A stretch of DNA of 64,000 nucleotides from Georgenia daeguensis (GCF_039537705.1 NZ_BAABBA010000004.1:230390-294389); one strand, 5' to 3'. Shown: positions 16,479 to 26,960, counted from the stretch's first letter. Numbers and translations: made by a program. Notes: a model not told the origin generated them from the letters alone.

Positions 16479-18794
16479 TCAGCGCTGCGCGAGCACGAAC
16501 GGGTGGACGGCGGACGCGCCGGCCTGCCGGAGAAGACGAGCGGCGACGGCGAGCGTCCAGCCCGAGTCGGTGAAGTCGTCCACCAGCACCACCGTCCGCC
16601 CCGGCAGGCCGGCCCGCGCGGCCTCGGACAGCTCCAGGTGCAGGCGGCGCTGGATGCCCGCGAGCCGCTGGGCGGAGTTGACGTCGTGCCGGCCGGCCGG
16701 GCGGTCCGGGGCGGGCGCGACCGCGCCGACCAGCGGGGCGCCGAGCACGTGCGCCACCCCCTGGGCCAGGTGCCGCACCAGCTGCGGGCGCGTGGCGGAG
16801 TCGACGATCACGACGCCGTCCACCCCCGCGGAGCCGTCGCCACGGCGCAGTGCTCCGGCCCAGTCCTCGAGCACCTGCTGGACCGGACGCCGCAGGGCCG
16901 TCGGCAGGAGGCCGTCGTGGCCGTGGGCCGCCTCCTGACCGCCACCCGCGCCGCCGCCCGCGCCGGAGTCACCGGCCTCGCCGTCGTCCCGAGGGCCCCT
17001 GGGCGGCTCGAGCAGCTCGCGCAGCGGCGCGGACCAACCGAGCCCGTCGAGGCGGGCGAGCGCCCGCCCCGGCTCGGCCCGCTCGTCCTCCGGGATCTTG
17101 CCGCGCAGGTCCAGGCCCAGCGCGTCCATCCCGGTCGGCCACTGCCGCCGCGGGGAGATCTCCAGTCCGGGCCGGTCGAGGGCCGCGCGCACCTGCTGGA
17201 CCGCTGACGCGTCGACGCCGGCCTCAAGAGCCAGGCCCCCGCACAGGTCACAGCGCCCGCACCGCCAGCCCTCCGCCAGGTCGGGATCGTCGAGCTGGTG
17301 GCGCAGGAACGCCATGCGGCAGGCCCCCGCCGCCAGGCGCTGGTAGTCCACCATCGCCTGCTGCTCCTGCAGCCGGGTGGCCTCGACCCGGGCGTAGCGT
17401 TCGGCGTCGTAGGTCCACGCCGCCCCGGTGGCCTCCCAGCCGCCGCGCATGCGGCGGACCGCGCCGTCGACGTCGAGCACCTTGAGCATCGTCTCGAGCC
17501 GGTTGCGGCGCAGGTCCACCTGCGTCTCGAGGCGGGCGGTCGACATCGTCCCGCCCTCGGCCAGCGCGGCGAGCGTCTCCCGCACCGCCGACTCGGGCGG
17601 GAAGCCCAGCGAGCCGAAGTAGTTCCAGATGTCCCGGTCCTCCTGCCCGGGCAGGAGGACGACGTCGGCGCGCGTCACGCCGCGGCCGGCGCGGCCGACC
17701 TGCTGGTAGTAGGCGATGGGGGAGGACGGGGCGCCCAGGTGGACCACGAAGCCGAGGTCGGGCTTGTCGAACCCCATGCCGAGCGCCGAGGTGGCCACCA
17801 GGGCCTTGACCCGGTTCTCCTTCAGGTCCGCCTCCAGCTGCTCCCGCTCGGCGGTGTCCGTCTGACCGGTGTAGGCCCGCACGTCGTGCCCGGCGGCGCG
17901 GAGCTGCTCGGCCACCCCCTGGGCCGCCGCCACGGTGAGGGTGTAGACGATGCCGGACCCGTCCCACCGGCCGAGCTGGTCCGCGAGCCACGCGACGCGG
18001 CTGGAGTGGTCGGGCAGGGGCAGCACGCCCAGGTGCAGCGACGGCCGGTCCAGCGAGCCGCGCAGCACCAGCACGCCGTCGTCGTGCCGGCCCACCCCGA
18101 GCTGCTCCGCGACGTCCTGGCTCACCCGGGCGTTCGCCGTCGCGGTCGTGGCGAGCACCGGGATGCCGTCGGGCAGGTCGCCGAGCAGCGTGCGGATCCG
18201 CCGGTAGTCGGGGCGGAAGTCGTGGCCCCAGTCGGAGATGCAGTGCGCCTCGTCGACGACCACCAGCCCCGCGCTCGCCGCGAGCCGGGGGAGGACCTCG
18301 TCGCGGAAGCCGGGGTTGTTGAGCCGCTCGGGAGAGCACAGGAGCACGTCCACCTCGCCCGCCGCGATCGCCGCGTGGACCTCGTCCCACTCCGTGACGT
18401 TGGCGGAGTTGATGGTGACTGCGCGGATGCCGGCCCGGGAGGCGGCCGCGATCTGGTCGCGCATGAGGGCCAGGAGCGGGGACACGATGACCGTGGGCCC
18501 CGCGGGCGGGCGCCCCGCGGCGCCGGCCCGCAGCAGCGCGGTGGCCACGAAGTACACGGCCGACTTGCCCCAGCCCGTCCGCTCGACCACCAGTGCGCGC
18601 CGCCGGTCGGCCACCAGCGCCTCGACGGCGGTCCACTGGTCCTCGCGCAGGCGAGCGTCGTCACGGCCCACGAGGGCACGCAGCGCCGCCTCGGCCTGCC
18701 CGCGCAGGGCGGACGAGTCCTGGGGGCGGCCGTCGGCCGTCGTGCCGGTCGCCCGCTTCGGGCCGGCGTCCGTCGCCGCTGCGTTCTCGGTCAT
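16479..18794 (-). CDS. recQ: RecQ-family DNA helicase fused to a phosphoribosyltransferase-like domain
   Basis: 3'-5' DNA helicase of recombination and repair, 771 residues. Helicase motifs: Walker A TGWGKS (73-78), SPLLALMRDQ (105-114), DEAHCISDWGHDFRP (181-195), LATTATAN (214-221), YTLTVAAAQGVAEQL (284-298), ATSALGMGFDKPDLGFVVHLG (334-354), YYQQVGRAGRG (362-372). The zinc knuckle has Cys492, 512, 515 and 518. There is no obvious HRDC domain. After a Gly-rich linker (about 600-625), residues about 630-771 resemble a ComF-type phosphoribosyltransferase with the PRPP loop VVLVDDFTDSGWTL (735-748). ATG 18794 follows GAGGAGAGGGAG, a strong ribosome binding site. Confidence 0.92.
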   Translation of the reverse strand: MTENAAATDAGPKRATGTTADGRPQDSSALRGQAEAALRALVGRDDARLREDQWTAVEALVADRRRALVVERTGWGKSAVYFVATALLRAGAAGRPPAGPTVIVSPLLALMRDQIAAASRAGIRAVTINSANVTEWDEVHAAIAAGEVDVLLCSPERLNNPGFRDEVLPRLAASAGLVVVDEAHCISDWGHDFRPDYRRIRTLLGDLPDGIPVLATTATANARVSQDVAEQLGVGRHDDGVLVLRGSLDRPSLHLGVLPLPDHSSRVAWLADQLGRWDGSGIVYTLTVAAAQGVAEQLRAAGHDVRAYTGQTDTAEREQLEADLKENRVKALVATSALGMGFDKPDLGFVVHLGAPSSPIAYYQQVGRAGRGVTRADVVLLPGQEDRDIWNYFGSLGFPPESAVRETLAALAEGGTMSTARLETQVDLRRNRLETMLKVLDVDGAVRRMRGGWEATGAAWTYDAERYARVEATRLQEQQAMVDYQRLAAGACRMAFLRHQLDDPDLAEGWRCGRCDLCGGLALEAGVDASAVQQVRAALDRPGLEISPRRQWPTGMDALGLDLRGKIPEDERAEPGRALARLDGLGWSAPLRELLEPPRGPRDDGEAGDSGAGGGAGGGQEAAHGHDGLLPTALRRPVQQVLEDWAGALRRGDGSAGVDGVVIVDSATRPQLVRHLAQGVAHVLGAPLVGAVAPAPDRPAGRHDVNSAQRLAGIQRRLHLELSEAARAGLPGRTVVLVDDFTDSGWTLAVAARLLRQAGASAVHPFVLAQR

Positions 18795-18929
18795 GGTGCT
18801 CCCTCTCCTCGGACCCTCCACGCTCTCACGAACGCCGCCACCTTCTCGCGGCCCGCCCACACCCGGTCGGCGTCGCGGCCGACGCCCGTCGGTGGCGGTC
18901 CGTGCCGGGCGCGAGGCAGCCGGATGCGC

Positions 18930-18941
18930 CAGCATGACGCC
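18930..18941 (+). promoter_or_regulatory. Leaderless promoter of the methyltransferase gene
   Basis: CAGCAT (18930-18935) is followed by 6 bases and the ATG at 18942; there is no Shine-Dalgarno sequence. The remaining 135 bp of the divergent gap with recQ show only the recQ ribosome binding site. Confidence 0.5.
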
Positions 18942-19751
18942 ATGACGAGGCAGACGGACGCGCGCACCAGCTGGGACGCCACGGCCTACGACCGGTTCGC
19001 CGCGCACCGCGCCCGGCCGGTCCAGATCCTGCTCGCCCGGGTGGGAGCGAACGACCCCGCGCTGGTCGTCGACCTCGGGTGCGGCACCGGCGCCTCCACC
19101 CGCCCGCTCGCCGCCCGCTGGCCGCGGGCCCGTGTCCTCGGCGTCGACTCCTCGCCGCAGATGCTCGAGCGCGCCCGCCGCTCCGACCCGGACGGGCGCA
19201 TCGATTGGGTGGGGGCCGACATCAGGGACTGGCAGGCGCCCGGCCGGCCGGACGTCGTCGTCACCAACGCGGTGCTCCAGTGGGTGCCTGGGCACCTGGA
19301 GCTCCTGCCCGGCTGGGTGGAGAACCTCGCGCCCGGGGGCTGGTTCGCCCTCCAGGTGCCCGGCAACGCCGGCGCCCCGAGCCACACGCTCCTGCGGGGC
19401 CTCGTCGAGCGGCTCCCCGAGGGGCCGGAGCTGACGCAGCTCCTGCTGGGCGACGAGGCGCAGGACCCGGCCGGCTACGCCGCGGCGCTGCACGCGGCCG
19501 GGTGCGCCGTCGACGCCTGGGAGACCACGTATCTCCACCTGCTCGACCCGGCGGGCGAGCTCGACGCCCCCGTCCTCGAGTGGATGCGCGGCACCGGGTT
19601 GCGGCCGGTGCTCGGTCGGCTCGGCCCGGCGCGCGAGGCCGACCTCCTCGACCGGTACGGCGCCGCGCTCGCGGCCGCCTACCCACGCGCGCCGATGGGG
19701 GTCCCGCTCCCGTTCCGGCGCATCTTCGCCGTCGGCCAACGGCGGGCCTGA
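18942..19751 (+). CDS. SAM-dependent methyltransferase, trans-aconitate 2-methyltransferase-like
   Basis: Class I methyltransferase of 269 residues. The SAM-binding glycine motif VVDLGCGTGASTRPLA is at residues 42-57, the acidic SAM-ribose residue is in VLGVDSSPQML, and ADIRDWQAP and DVVVTNAVLQWVPGH are the following motifs. The combination of LQWV and the C-terminal half (GNAGAPSHTLLRGL, ETTYLHLL, VLEWMRGTGLRPVL, PLPFRRIFAVGQR) matches trans-aconitate methyltransferase (Tam), which detoxifies trans-aconitate. The assignment rests on this resemblance. It is divergent from recQ and has its own promoter. Confidence 0.82.
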   Translation: MTRQTDARTSWDATAYDRFAAHRARPVQILLARVGANDPALVVDLGCGTGASTRPLAARWPRARVLGVDSSPQMLERARRSDPDGRIDWVGADIRDWQAPGRPDVVVTNAVLQWVPGHLELLPGWVENLAPGGWFALQVPGNAGAPSHTLLRGLVERLPEGPELTQLLLGDEAQDPAGYAAALHAAGCAVDAWETTYLHLLDPAGELDAPVLEWMRGTGLRPVLGRLGPAREADLLDRYGAALAAAYPRAPMGVPLPFRRIFAVGQRRA

Positions 19752-19826
19752 CCGCGATCGGCGTGGCGGTGCTCACCCCACGTCTCCCCGGCCGGACGCG
19801 GACGCGGCCCGCGTGCGGGCGCGGCC

Positions 19827-19839
19827 TAGACTTCCCTCC
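19827..19839 (+). promoter_or_regulatory. hisC operon leaderless promoter
   Basis: TAGACT (19827-19832) is followed by 7 bases and the GTG start of hisC at 19840, with no Shine-Dalgarno sequence. The same hexamer and spacing precede hisD. Confidence 0.65.
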
Positions 19840-20991
19840 GTGACCACCCCCGCCGAGACCCCCACCGCGCAGGTCCGCCTGCCGCTGCGCCCGGGCCTGG
19901 AGGGCCTCGAGCCCTACGGCGCGCCGCAGCTTGACGTCCCCGTCCTGCTCAACGTCAACGAGAACCCGTACCCGCCGTCGGAGGCGGTCGTCGCGGACAT
20001 CGCGGACGCCGTGGCCAAGGCTGCGCACGGGCTCAACCGCTACCCCGACCGGGACTTCCACGAGCTGCGCGCCGAGCTGGCCGAGTATCTGCGCGTCGAG
20101 TCCGGGGTCTCCCTCGCCGCACAGCAGATATGGGCCGCCAACGGCTCCAACGAGGTCATGCTCCACCTGCTCCAGGCCTTCGGCGGGCCGGGCCGCAAGG
20201 TGCTCTCCTTCGCACCCACGTACTCGATGTACCCCGAGTACGCCCGCGACACCCTCACCGAGTGGGTCGCCGGCCGCCGCGAGGAGGACTTCACCCTCGA
20301 CCTGGACCACGCGCGCCAGCAGATCACGGAGCACCGGCCCGCGGTCATCCTCCTGGCCAGCCCCAACAACCCCACCGGCACCGCGCTGCCGCTGGAGGCC
20401 GTCGAGGCGATCTGCGAGGCGGCCGCGACGGCCGGCCCTCGCACGGCCGACGGCACCCCCACGGCCGCCGTCGTCGTGGTCGACGAGGCCTACGGCGAGT
20501 TCCGCCGGGAGGGCGTCTCCAGCGCCCTGACCCTGCTGGCCCGCCACCCCCACCTGGCCGTCTCCCGCACGATGTCCAAGGCCTTCGGCATGGCGGGGCT
20601 GCGGCTCGGCTACCTCGCGGCGACGCCGGCCCTGGTGGATCACCTGCGCGTGGTGCGCCTGCCCTACCACCTCTCCGCCGTGACCCAGGCCGCGGCGCTC
20701 GCCGCCCTGAGCCACCGGGACGAGCTGATGAGCCAGGTCGCCTCGCTGCGTGCCGAGCGTGACGCGCTGGTGGAGTGGCTGCGCGGCCACGGGCTGCGCG
20801 TGGCGGACTCGGACGCCAACTTCGTCCTGTTCGGACTTTTCCCCGACCGCCATGAGGTGTGGAATGGTCTGCTGGAACGCGGCGTCCTGATCCGAGAGGT
20901 CGGGCCCGAGGGCTGGTTGCGCGTGTCCGTCGGGACGCCGCAGGAGACGGCCGCCTTCCGGGCGGCGCTGGAGGAGGTGCTGGGCTGGTGA
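19840..20991 (+). CDS. hisC: HisC, histidinol-phosphate aminotransferase
   Basis: PLP enzyme converting imidazole-acetol phosphate to histidinol phosphate with glutamate as donor. Length is 383 residues. Class I/II aminotransferase motifs are LNVNENPYPPS, WAANGSNEVMLHLLQAFGGPG, LASPNNPTGTALP, VVVDEAYGEF, the PLP lysine in SRTMSKAFGMAGLRLGY, and the C-terminal LIREVGPEGWLRVSVG. The GTG start at 19840 lies at the expected transcription start. It overlaps hisB by GTGA. Confidence 0.96.
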   Translation: MTTPAETPTAQVRLPLRPGLEGLEPYGAPQLDVPVLLNVNENPYPPSEAVVADIADAVAKAAHGLNRYPDRDFHELRAELAEYLRVESGVSLAAQQIWAANGSNEVMLHLLQAFGGPGRKVLSFAPTYSMYPEYARDTLTEWVAGRREEDFTLDLDHARQQITEHRPAVILLASPNNPTGTALPLEAVEAICEAAATAGPRTADGTPTAAVVVVDEAYGEFRREGVSSALTLLARHPHLAVSRTMSKAFGMAGLRLGYLAATPALVDHLRVVRLPYHLSAVTQAAALAALSHRDELMSQVASLRAERDALVEWLRGHGLRVADSDANFVLFGLFPDRHEVWNGLLERGVLIREVGPEGWLRVSVGTPQETAAFRAALEEVLGW

Positions 20992-21623
20992 CCGTGCAGA
21001 CGCAGGCAGTGCAGACGCAGACCGGGCGGCGGACGGCGCGCGTGGCGCGCACGACGTCGGAGTCCGACGTCGTCGTCGAGATCGACCTCGACGGGAGCGG
21101 GCGGACGGACATCTCCACGACCGTGCCGTTCTACGACCACATGCTCACCGCGCTGGGCAAGCACTCGCTCATCGACCTCACCGTCCAGGCGACCGGCGAC
21201 ACCCACATCGACGCGCACCACACGGTCGAGGACGTCGCGATCAGCCTCGGCCAGGCCCTGCGCCAGGCGCTCGGGGACAAGAAGGGCATCGCCCGGTTCG
21301 GCGACGCCCTGGTGCCGCTCGACGAGGCCCTCGCGCAGGCGGTCGTGGACGTCTCCGGCCGCCCCTACCTCGTGCACTCCGGCGAGCCCGCCGGGCAGGA
21401 GTACCACCTGATCGGCGGCCACTTCACCGGCTCGCTGACGCGTCACGTCCTGGAGTCCATCGCGCACCACGCCGGCATCTGCCTCCACGTGCGCGTGCTG
21501 TCCGGCCGCGACCCGCACCACATCGTCGAGGCCCAGTTCAAGGCCCTCGCGCGCGCCCTGCGCGCCGCTGTCGCCCTCGACCCGCGCGTCGAGGGCGTGC
21601 CCTCCACGAAGGGAGCTCTGTGA
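20988..21623 (+). CDS. hisB: HisB, imidazoleglycerol-phosphate dehydratase
   Basis: Mn-dependent dehydratase, the step before HisC. Length is 211 residues as a monofunctional enzyme, with no fused phosphatase. Metal-binding His clusters are visible: PFYDHMLTALGKHSLIDL, DTHIDAHHTVEDVAISLG, GGHFTGSLTRHVLESIAHHAGICLHV and DPHHIVEAQFKALARALR. GTG 20988 overlaps the hisC stop. The first 20 residues (VQTQAVQTQTG) are an unconserved tail. Its stop overlaps the start of the unknown gene at 21620. Confidence 0.96.
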   Translation: MTVQTQAVQTQTGRRTARVARTTSESDVVVEIDLDGSGRTDISTTVPFYDHMLTALGKHSLIDLTVQATGDTHIDAHHTVEDVAISLGQALRQALGDKKGIARFGDALVPLDEALAQAVVDVSGRPYLVHSGEPAGQEYHLIGGHFTGSLTRHVLESIAHHAGICLHVRVLSGRDPHHIVEAQFKALARALRAAVALDPRVEGVPSTKGAL

Positions 21624-22444
21624 CCAGTCCCGGCGACCCACGCGGCGATGACGCCCCGCTGACCGAGGCCGACGTCGAGCGGATGCTGCGCGCCCTCGAC
21701 GACGTCCCCGAGGCCGAGGGCCACGACCGGTCGGCAGGCGGCCCGGACCGCGCGTCCGCCACCGACGCCGGAGCCGGCGACGCCGCGGCCGGCCACGCCG
21801 GGGCCGACGCCGGGGCCGACGCCGGGGCCGACGGCGGCGCTGCTCCCTCACCGGGCGACGCCGCCGACGACGGCGTGCCGGCCGGCGACCCCGACGTGGC
21901 GGTCCCGACCGCCGCCCCGACGGTCCCCGGCAAGCTCGCCCTCGTGCTGACCCCCGTGGCGTCCGCGCCCGCCCTGGCCGGTCTGTGCGCCATGGCGGGC
22001 ATCGACGTCGACGTTGTGCCCTCCTCCTCCGGCGCGGTCGCCGCGCTCGAGGTCGCCCCGAAGGCGCCCGCCGACGACTGGGACATCTCCCAGCTGCTCG
22101 GCGGGGAGGACGGCGGCTTCCCGCCCGAGGCCGAGGACCTCGCGAAGAACCTCTCGCGGCTCTCACGGGCGGGCGTCGTGCTCCTGGTGGCCGACCTCGC
22201 CACCGACGTCGGCATCGAGGCGGGCCTGTCGGGGCAGGTCAGCGCGAGGCGGTACACCTCCGGCGAGCCCGAGGGTGACGTCCCGGCGGGCCTGATCCTC
22301 GCCGGCGCGGACCAGGTGATCGAGGACCTCATCCTCGGCCGCACCCGCCCCGACGCCGTCAAGGGCCACCAGCGCTCCGGCACCCTGCCGCGGTGGAAGG
22401 CCGCCCGCATGTTCGGCCGGGGCCTGCGCCGGAGGAAGCCGTGA
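21620..22444 (+). CDS. Uncharacterised protein inside the his operon
   Basis: I do not recognise a named family. The 274-residue protein starts with a short acidic helix (LTEADVERMLRALDDVPEAE) and has a disordered Ala/Gly/Asp-rich region with three AGAD repeats (about residues 58-72). The globular C-terminal two thirds begins at about residue 105 with alternating beta/alpha segments (GKLALVLTPVASAPALAGLCAMAGIDVDVVPSS, AGVVLLVADLATDVGIEAGLSGQVSARRYT) and ends in a very basic tail (KAARMFGRGLRRRKP). No signal peptide or membrane helix is seen. GTGA overlaps with both hisB and hisH make it a fully integrated operon member. Confidence 0.7.
   Translation: MTSPGDPRGDDAPLTEADVERMLRALDDVPEAEGHDRSAGGPDRASATDAGAGDAAAGHAGADAGADAGADGGAAPSPGDAADDGVPAGDPDVAVPTAAPTVPGKLALVLTPVASAPALAGLCAMAGIDVDVVPSSSGAVAALEVAPKAPADDWDISQLLGGEDGGFPPEAEDLAKNLSRLSRAGVVLLVADLATDVGIEAGLSGQVSARRYTSGEPEGDVPAGLILAGADQVIEDLILGRTRPDAVKGHQRSGTLPRWKAARMFGRGLRRRKP
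21797..21832 (+). repeat. Three 12-bp tandem repeats
   Basis: Three identical copies of GCCGGGGCCGAC encode AGAD repeats in the disordered region of the unknown his-operon protein. They are in frame, so copy number changes would not disrupt the gene. Confidence 0.9.
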
Positions 22445-23085
22445 GCCGCCGCGTCGTCGTCCTGGACTACGGCTCGGGGAACGTCCGCTCCGCCGTGCGC
22501 GCGCTCGAGCGGGTGGGCGCCGACGTCGAGCTCACCGCGGACCCCGCGGCCGTCGCCGAGGCGGACGGCCTCGTCGTGCCCGGGGTGGGCGCCTTCGCCG
22601 CCGTCATGGAGCAGCTGCGCGCCGTGCGCGGCGACCAGCTGATCGAGCGCCGTCTCGCGGGCGGACGCCCCGTGCTGGGCATCTGCGTCGGCCTGCAGGT
22701 GATGTTCACCGCGGGCGACGAGCACGGCGTGCGCACGCCCGGCCTGGACCAGTGGCCGGGCGAGGTGGTCAGGCTCGACGCCCCCGTCGTGCCCCACATG
22801 GGCTGGTCCCCGGTCCGCGCCCCGGAGGGGTCGGTCCTCTTCGACGGCGTCGCGGACGAGCGGTTCTACTTCGTCCACTCCTACGCCGTGCAGACCGACC
22901 CGGCCGCGGCCCTGGGCGGCGACTCCCCGCTGGAGCCGCCCCTGGTGACGTGGGCCGAGCACGGCGTGCCGTTCGTGGCCGCCGTCGAGAACGGCGCGCT
23001 GAGCGCCACACAGTTCCACCCCGAGAAGTCCGGCGACGCAGGTGCCCAGCTGCTGCGCAACTGGGTCAACTCCCTGGGCCGCTGA
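22441..23085 (+). CDS. hisH: HisH, imidazole glycerol phosphate synthase glutaminase subunit
   Basis: Class I glutamine amidotransferase that supplies ammonia to HisF. Length is 214 residues. VVVLDYGSGNVRSA opens the fold; the nucleophile is Cys82 in VLGICVGLQVMF; the catalytic His193 and Glu195 are in TQFHPEKSG. PHMGWSPV and FYFVHSYAV are further HisH-specific segments. GTG 22441 overlaps the previous stop. hisF is not in the window; the next gene is priA 13 bp downstream. Confidence 0.96.
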   Translation: MSRRVVVLDYGSGNVRSAVRALERVGADVELTADPAAVAEADGLVVPGVGAFAAVMEQLRAVRGDQLIERRLAGGRPVLGICVGLQVMFTAGDEHGVRTPGLDQWPGEVVRLDAPVVPHMGWSPVRAPEGSVLFDGVADERFYFVHSYAVQTDPAAALGGDSPLEPPLVTWAEHGVPFVAAVENGALSATQFHPEKSGDAGAQLLRNWVNSLGR

Positions 23086-23098
23086 GGAAGAGAGTCAC

Positions 23099-23833
23099 AT
23101 GAGCGCACCGCGCCTGGAGCTGCTGCCCGCCGTCGACGTCGTGGAGGGGCAGGCCGTCCGCCTCTTCCAGGGCGAGGCCGGGTCCGAGACCGCCTACGGC
23201 GACCCGGCCGAGGCCGCCGCCGCCTGGGTGGAGGAGGGCGCGGAGTGGATCCACCTCGTCGACCTCGACGCCGCGTTCGGGCGGGGCTCGAACCACGACC
23301 TCCTCGCGCGGATCGTGGCCGAGCTGGACGTGAAGGTCGAGCTCTCGGGCGGCATCCGCGACGACGACTCCCTCGAGCGCGCCCTCGACTCCGGCGCGCG
23401 CCGGGTCAACCTCGGCACCGCGGCCCTGGAGAACCCCGAGTGGACCTCGCGGGCCATCGCCCGCCACGGCGACCGCATCGCCGTCGGCCTCGACGTGCGC
23501 GGCACGACGCTCGCCGCCCGCGGCTGGACCAAGGAGGGCGGTGACCTGTGGGAGGTGCTCGACCGCCTCGAGTCCGACGGGTGCGCCCGCTACGTCGTCA
23601 CCGACGTCACCAAGGACGGCACCCTGCGCGGCCCCAACGTCGAGCTGCTCCGGCAGGTGTGCGCCCGCACGGACGCCCCGGTCGTCGCCTCCGGCGGCGT
23701 GGCGAACCTCCACGACATCGAGACCCTGCGCGGCCTGACCGAGGTGGGGCTCGAGGGCGCCATCGTCGGCAAGGCGCTGTACGCCGGCGCGTTCACCCTC
23801 TCCCAGGCGCTCGACGTCGCGGGACGGCCGTGA
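23099..23833 (+). CDS. priA: PriA, bifunctional HisA/TrpF isomerase
   Basis: TIM-barrel isomerase. In actinobacteria the HisA homologue usually also does the TrpF reaction of tryptophan synthesis. Length is 244 residues: LLPAVDVVEGQAVRLFQGE with general-base Asp13, VELSGGIRDD, NLGTAALENP, VVTDVTKDGTLRGPN with the general-acid Asp region (169-173), and ASGGVANL. The loop RGWTKEGGDLW (Arg141, Trp143) matches the PriA-specific substrate-switching loop, supporting dual function. ATG 23099 has GAGGAAGAGAG upstream. The dual role would be confirmed by the absence of trpF elsewhere in the genome. Confidence 0.92.
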   Translation: MSAPRLELLPAVDVVEGQAVRLFQGEAGSETAYGDPAEAAAAWVEEGAEWIHLVDLDAAFGRGSNHDLLARIVAELDVKVELSGGIRDDDSLERALDSGARRVNLGTAALENPEWTSRAIARHGDRIAVGLDVRGTTLAARGWTKEGGDLWEVLDRLESDGCARYVVTDVTKDGTLRGPNVELLRQVCARTDAPVVASGGVANLHDIETLRGLTEVGLEGAIVGKALYAGAFTLSQALDVAGRP

Positions 23834-24678
23834 GCACGCAGCACGACGGCCAAGGCCACGGCCACGGCCCGCAGCAGGGCGGCCACGCCGGGCACGGCCA
23901 CGGGCTCCCGCTGACCGACTCCGCCGGGCAGCCCTGGGCCGGCCGGGCGCTCAAGCCGAACCCCTTCTCCGGCGACGACGGTCGGGTCCAGCCCGCTATG
24001 GCGGCCGCCCTCGCCCAGGAGGACGACGGCGCACGCGTGGTCGCCGTGGTCGAGGCGATGCGGACCGGCCGCGTCATCGTGCCGGTGGTGGCCCACGAGC
24101 ACCCCGGCACGGACGCCGACGGCAACGTCGCCCCGCACGCGGCGGACAAGTTCCGCACCGGGGACCGCAGCGGCGACGCCATGGCGTCCGCGGCCATGGT
24201 CTCCGTGCGCGCGCCCGACGGCCGCTCCGCCCTGCCGGTCTTCTCCTCCGTGGCGGCGATGCAGGCCTGGAACCCCGGCTCCCGGCCGGTGCCGGTCGAG
24301 GCCACCCGCGCCGCGCTGTCCGCGGTGCAGGAGAGCGACTCGCTGCTCGTCCTCGACCCCGGCAGCGACGTCACCGTCCTCGTCCCGCGCCCCGCCGTGT
24401 GGGCGCTCGCCCAGCAGCTGCCGTGGACGCCGTCCTGGGCCGACCCCGAGCTCCCGGGGGTGGCCGTGGACGCCCTGCGCGGCATCACCGAGCTCCTCGG
24501 CGTCCGGCTCGAGCGCGGCGGCACCGCCGAGCTGCGGGTCGTCGTCGCCGTCCGGGCCGGCCTGGGGCCGGAGCAGCTGCGGGACGTCGTGGCGCGCACC
24601 AGCCGCGCCCTGTCGGAGCACCCGGTGCTCCGCGAGCGCGTCGACTCTCTCGAGCTCGCGCCCACCCAGGTCGCCTGA
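23830..24678 (+). CDS. SseB-family protein with histidine-rich N-terminus
   Basis: A 282-residue protein with the SseB N-terminal-like fold: LKPNPFSGDDGRVQPAMAAAL, VVAVVEAMRTGRVIVPVV and the SseB hallmark LPVFSSVAAMQAWNPGSRPVPV. The function of actinobacterial SseB proteins is not established. The first 26 residues carry seven His in GHGHG-type runs, a possible metal-binding patch. The GTG start overlaps the priA stop (GTGA), so it is the last gene of the his operon; a hairpin follows at 24695. Confidence 0.8.
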   Translation: MSTQHDGQGHGHGPQQGGHAGHGHGLPLTDSAGQPWAGRALKPNPFSGDDGRVQPAMAAALAQEDDGARVVAVVEAMRTGRVIVPVVAHEHPGTDADGNVAPHAADKFRTGDRSGDAMASAAMVSVRAPDGRSALPVFSSVAAMQAWNPGSRPVPVEATRAALSAVQESDSLLVLDPGSDVTVLVPRPAVWALAQQLPWTPSWADPELPGVAVDALRGITELLGVRLERGGTAELRVVVAVRAGLGPEQLRDVVARTSRALSEHPVLRERVDSLELAPTQVA

Positions 24679-24694
24679 CCCCGTGCCCGGCCGG

Positions 24695-24717
24695 GCACGT
24701 GCGTGTCGCGCACGTGC
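24695..24717 (+). terminator. his operon terminator hairpin
   Basis: GCACGTGCG (24695-24703) pairs with CGCACGTGC (24709-24717) over a TGTCG loop. The partly overlapping 16-bp palindrome GTGCCCGGCCGGGCAC (24683-24698) is an alternative structure. It lies just after the SseB-like gene stop and before the nadE promoter. Confidence 0.65.
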
Positions 24718-24746
24718 TCGGGAGGCGGGGGAGCGCCGCGCCCTGA

Positions 24747-24759
24747 CAGACTCGGCCGC
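24747..24759 (+). promoter_or_regulatory. nadE leaderless promoter
   Basis: CAGACT (24747-24752) is followed by 7 bases and the nadE ATG at 24760; no Shine-Dalgarno sequence is present. Confidence 0.55.
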
Positions 24760-26856
<2,097 letters not shown>

Positions 26857-26960
26857 CCGGCGGGCGGGGCCGACGGAAGGCCGGAGCCGCGTCCCGCCGT
26901 CGTCCCGTGCTGTGGCCCGCACCACGCGCGCGACACCGGGACCGTGGTCGTCGCCCGTGC

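Noticed and set aside
17298..18941. Upstream extension of the methyltransferase frame on the plus strand
   Set aside because: It is antisense to recQ and has shadow composition. ATG 18942 with its own -10 element fits the family N-terminus.
18795..19739. Upstream extension of the recQ frame on the minus strand
   Set aside because: It is antisense to the methyltransferase gene. The strong ribosome site and conserved start are at ATG 18794.
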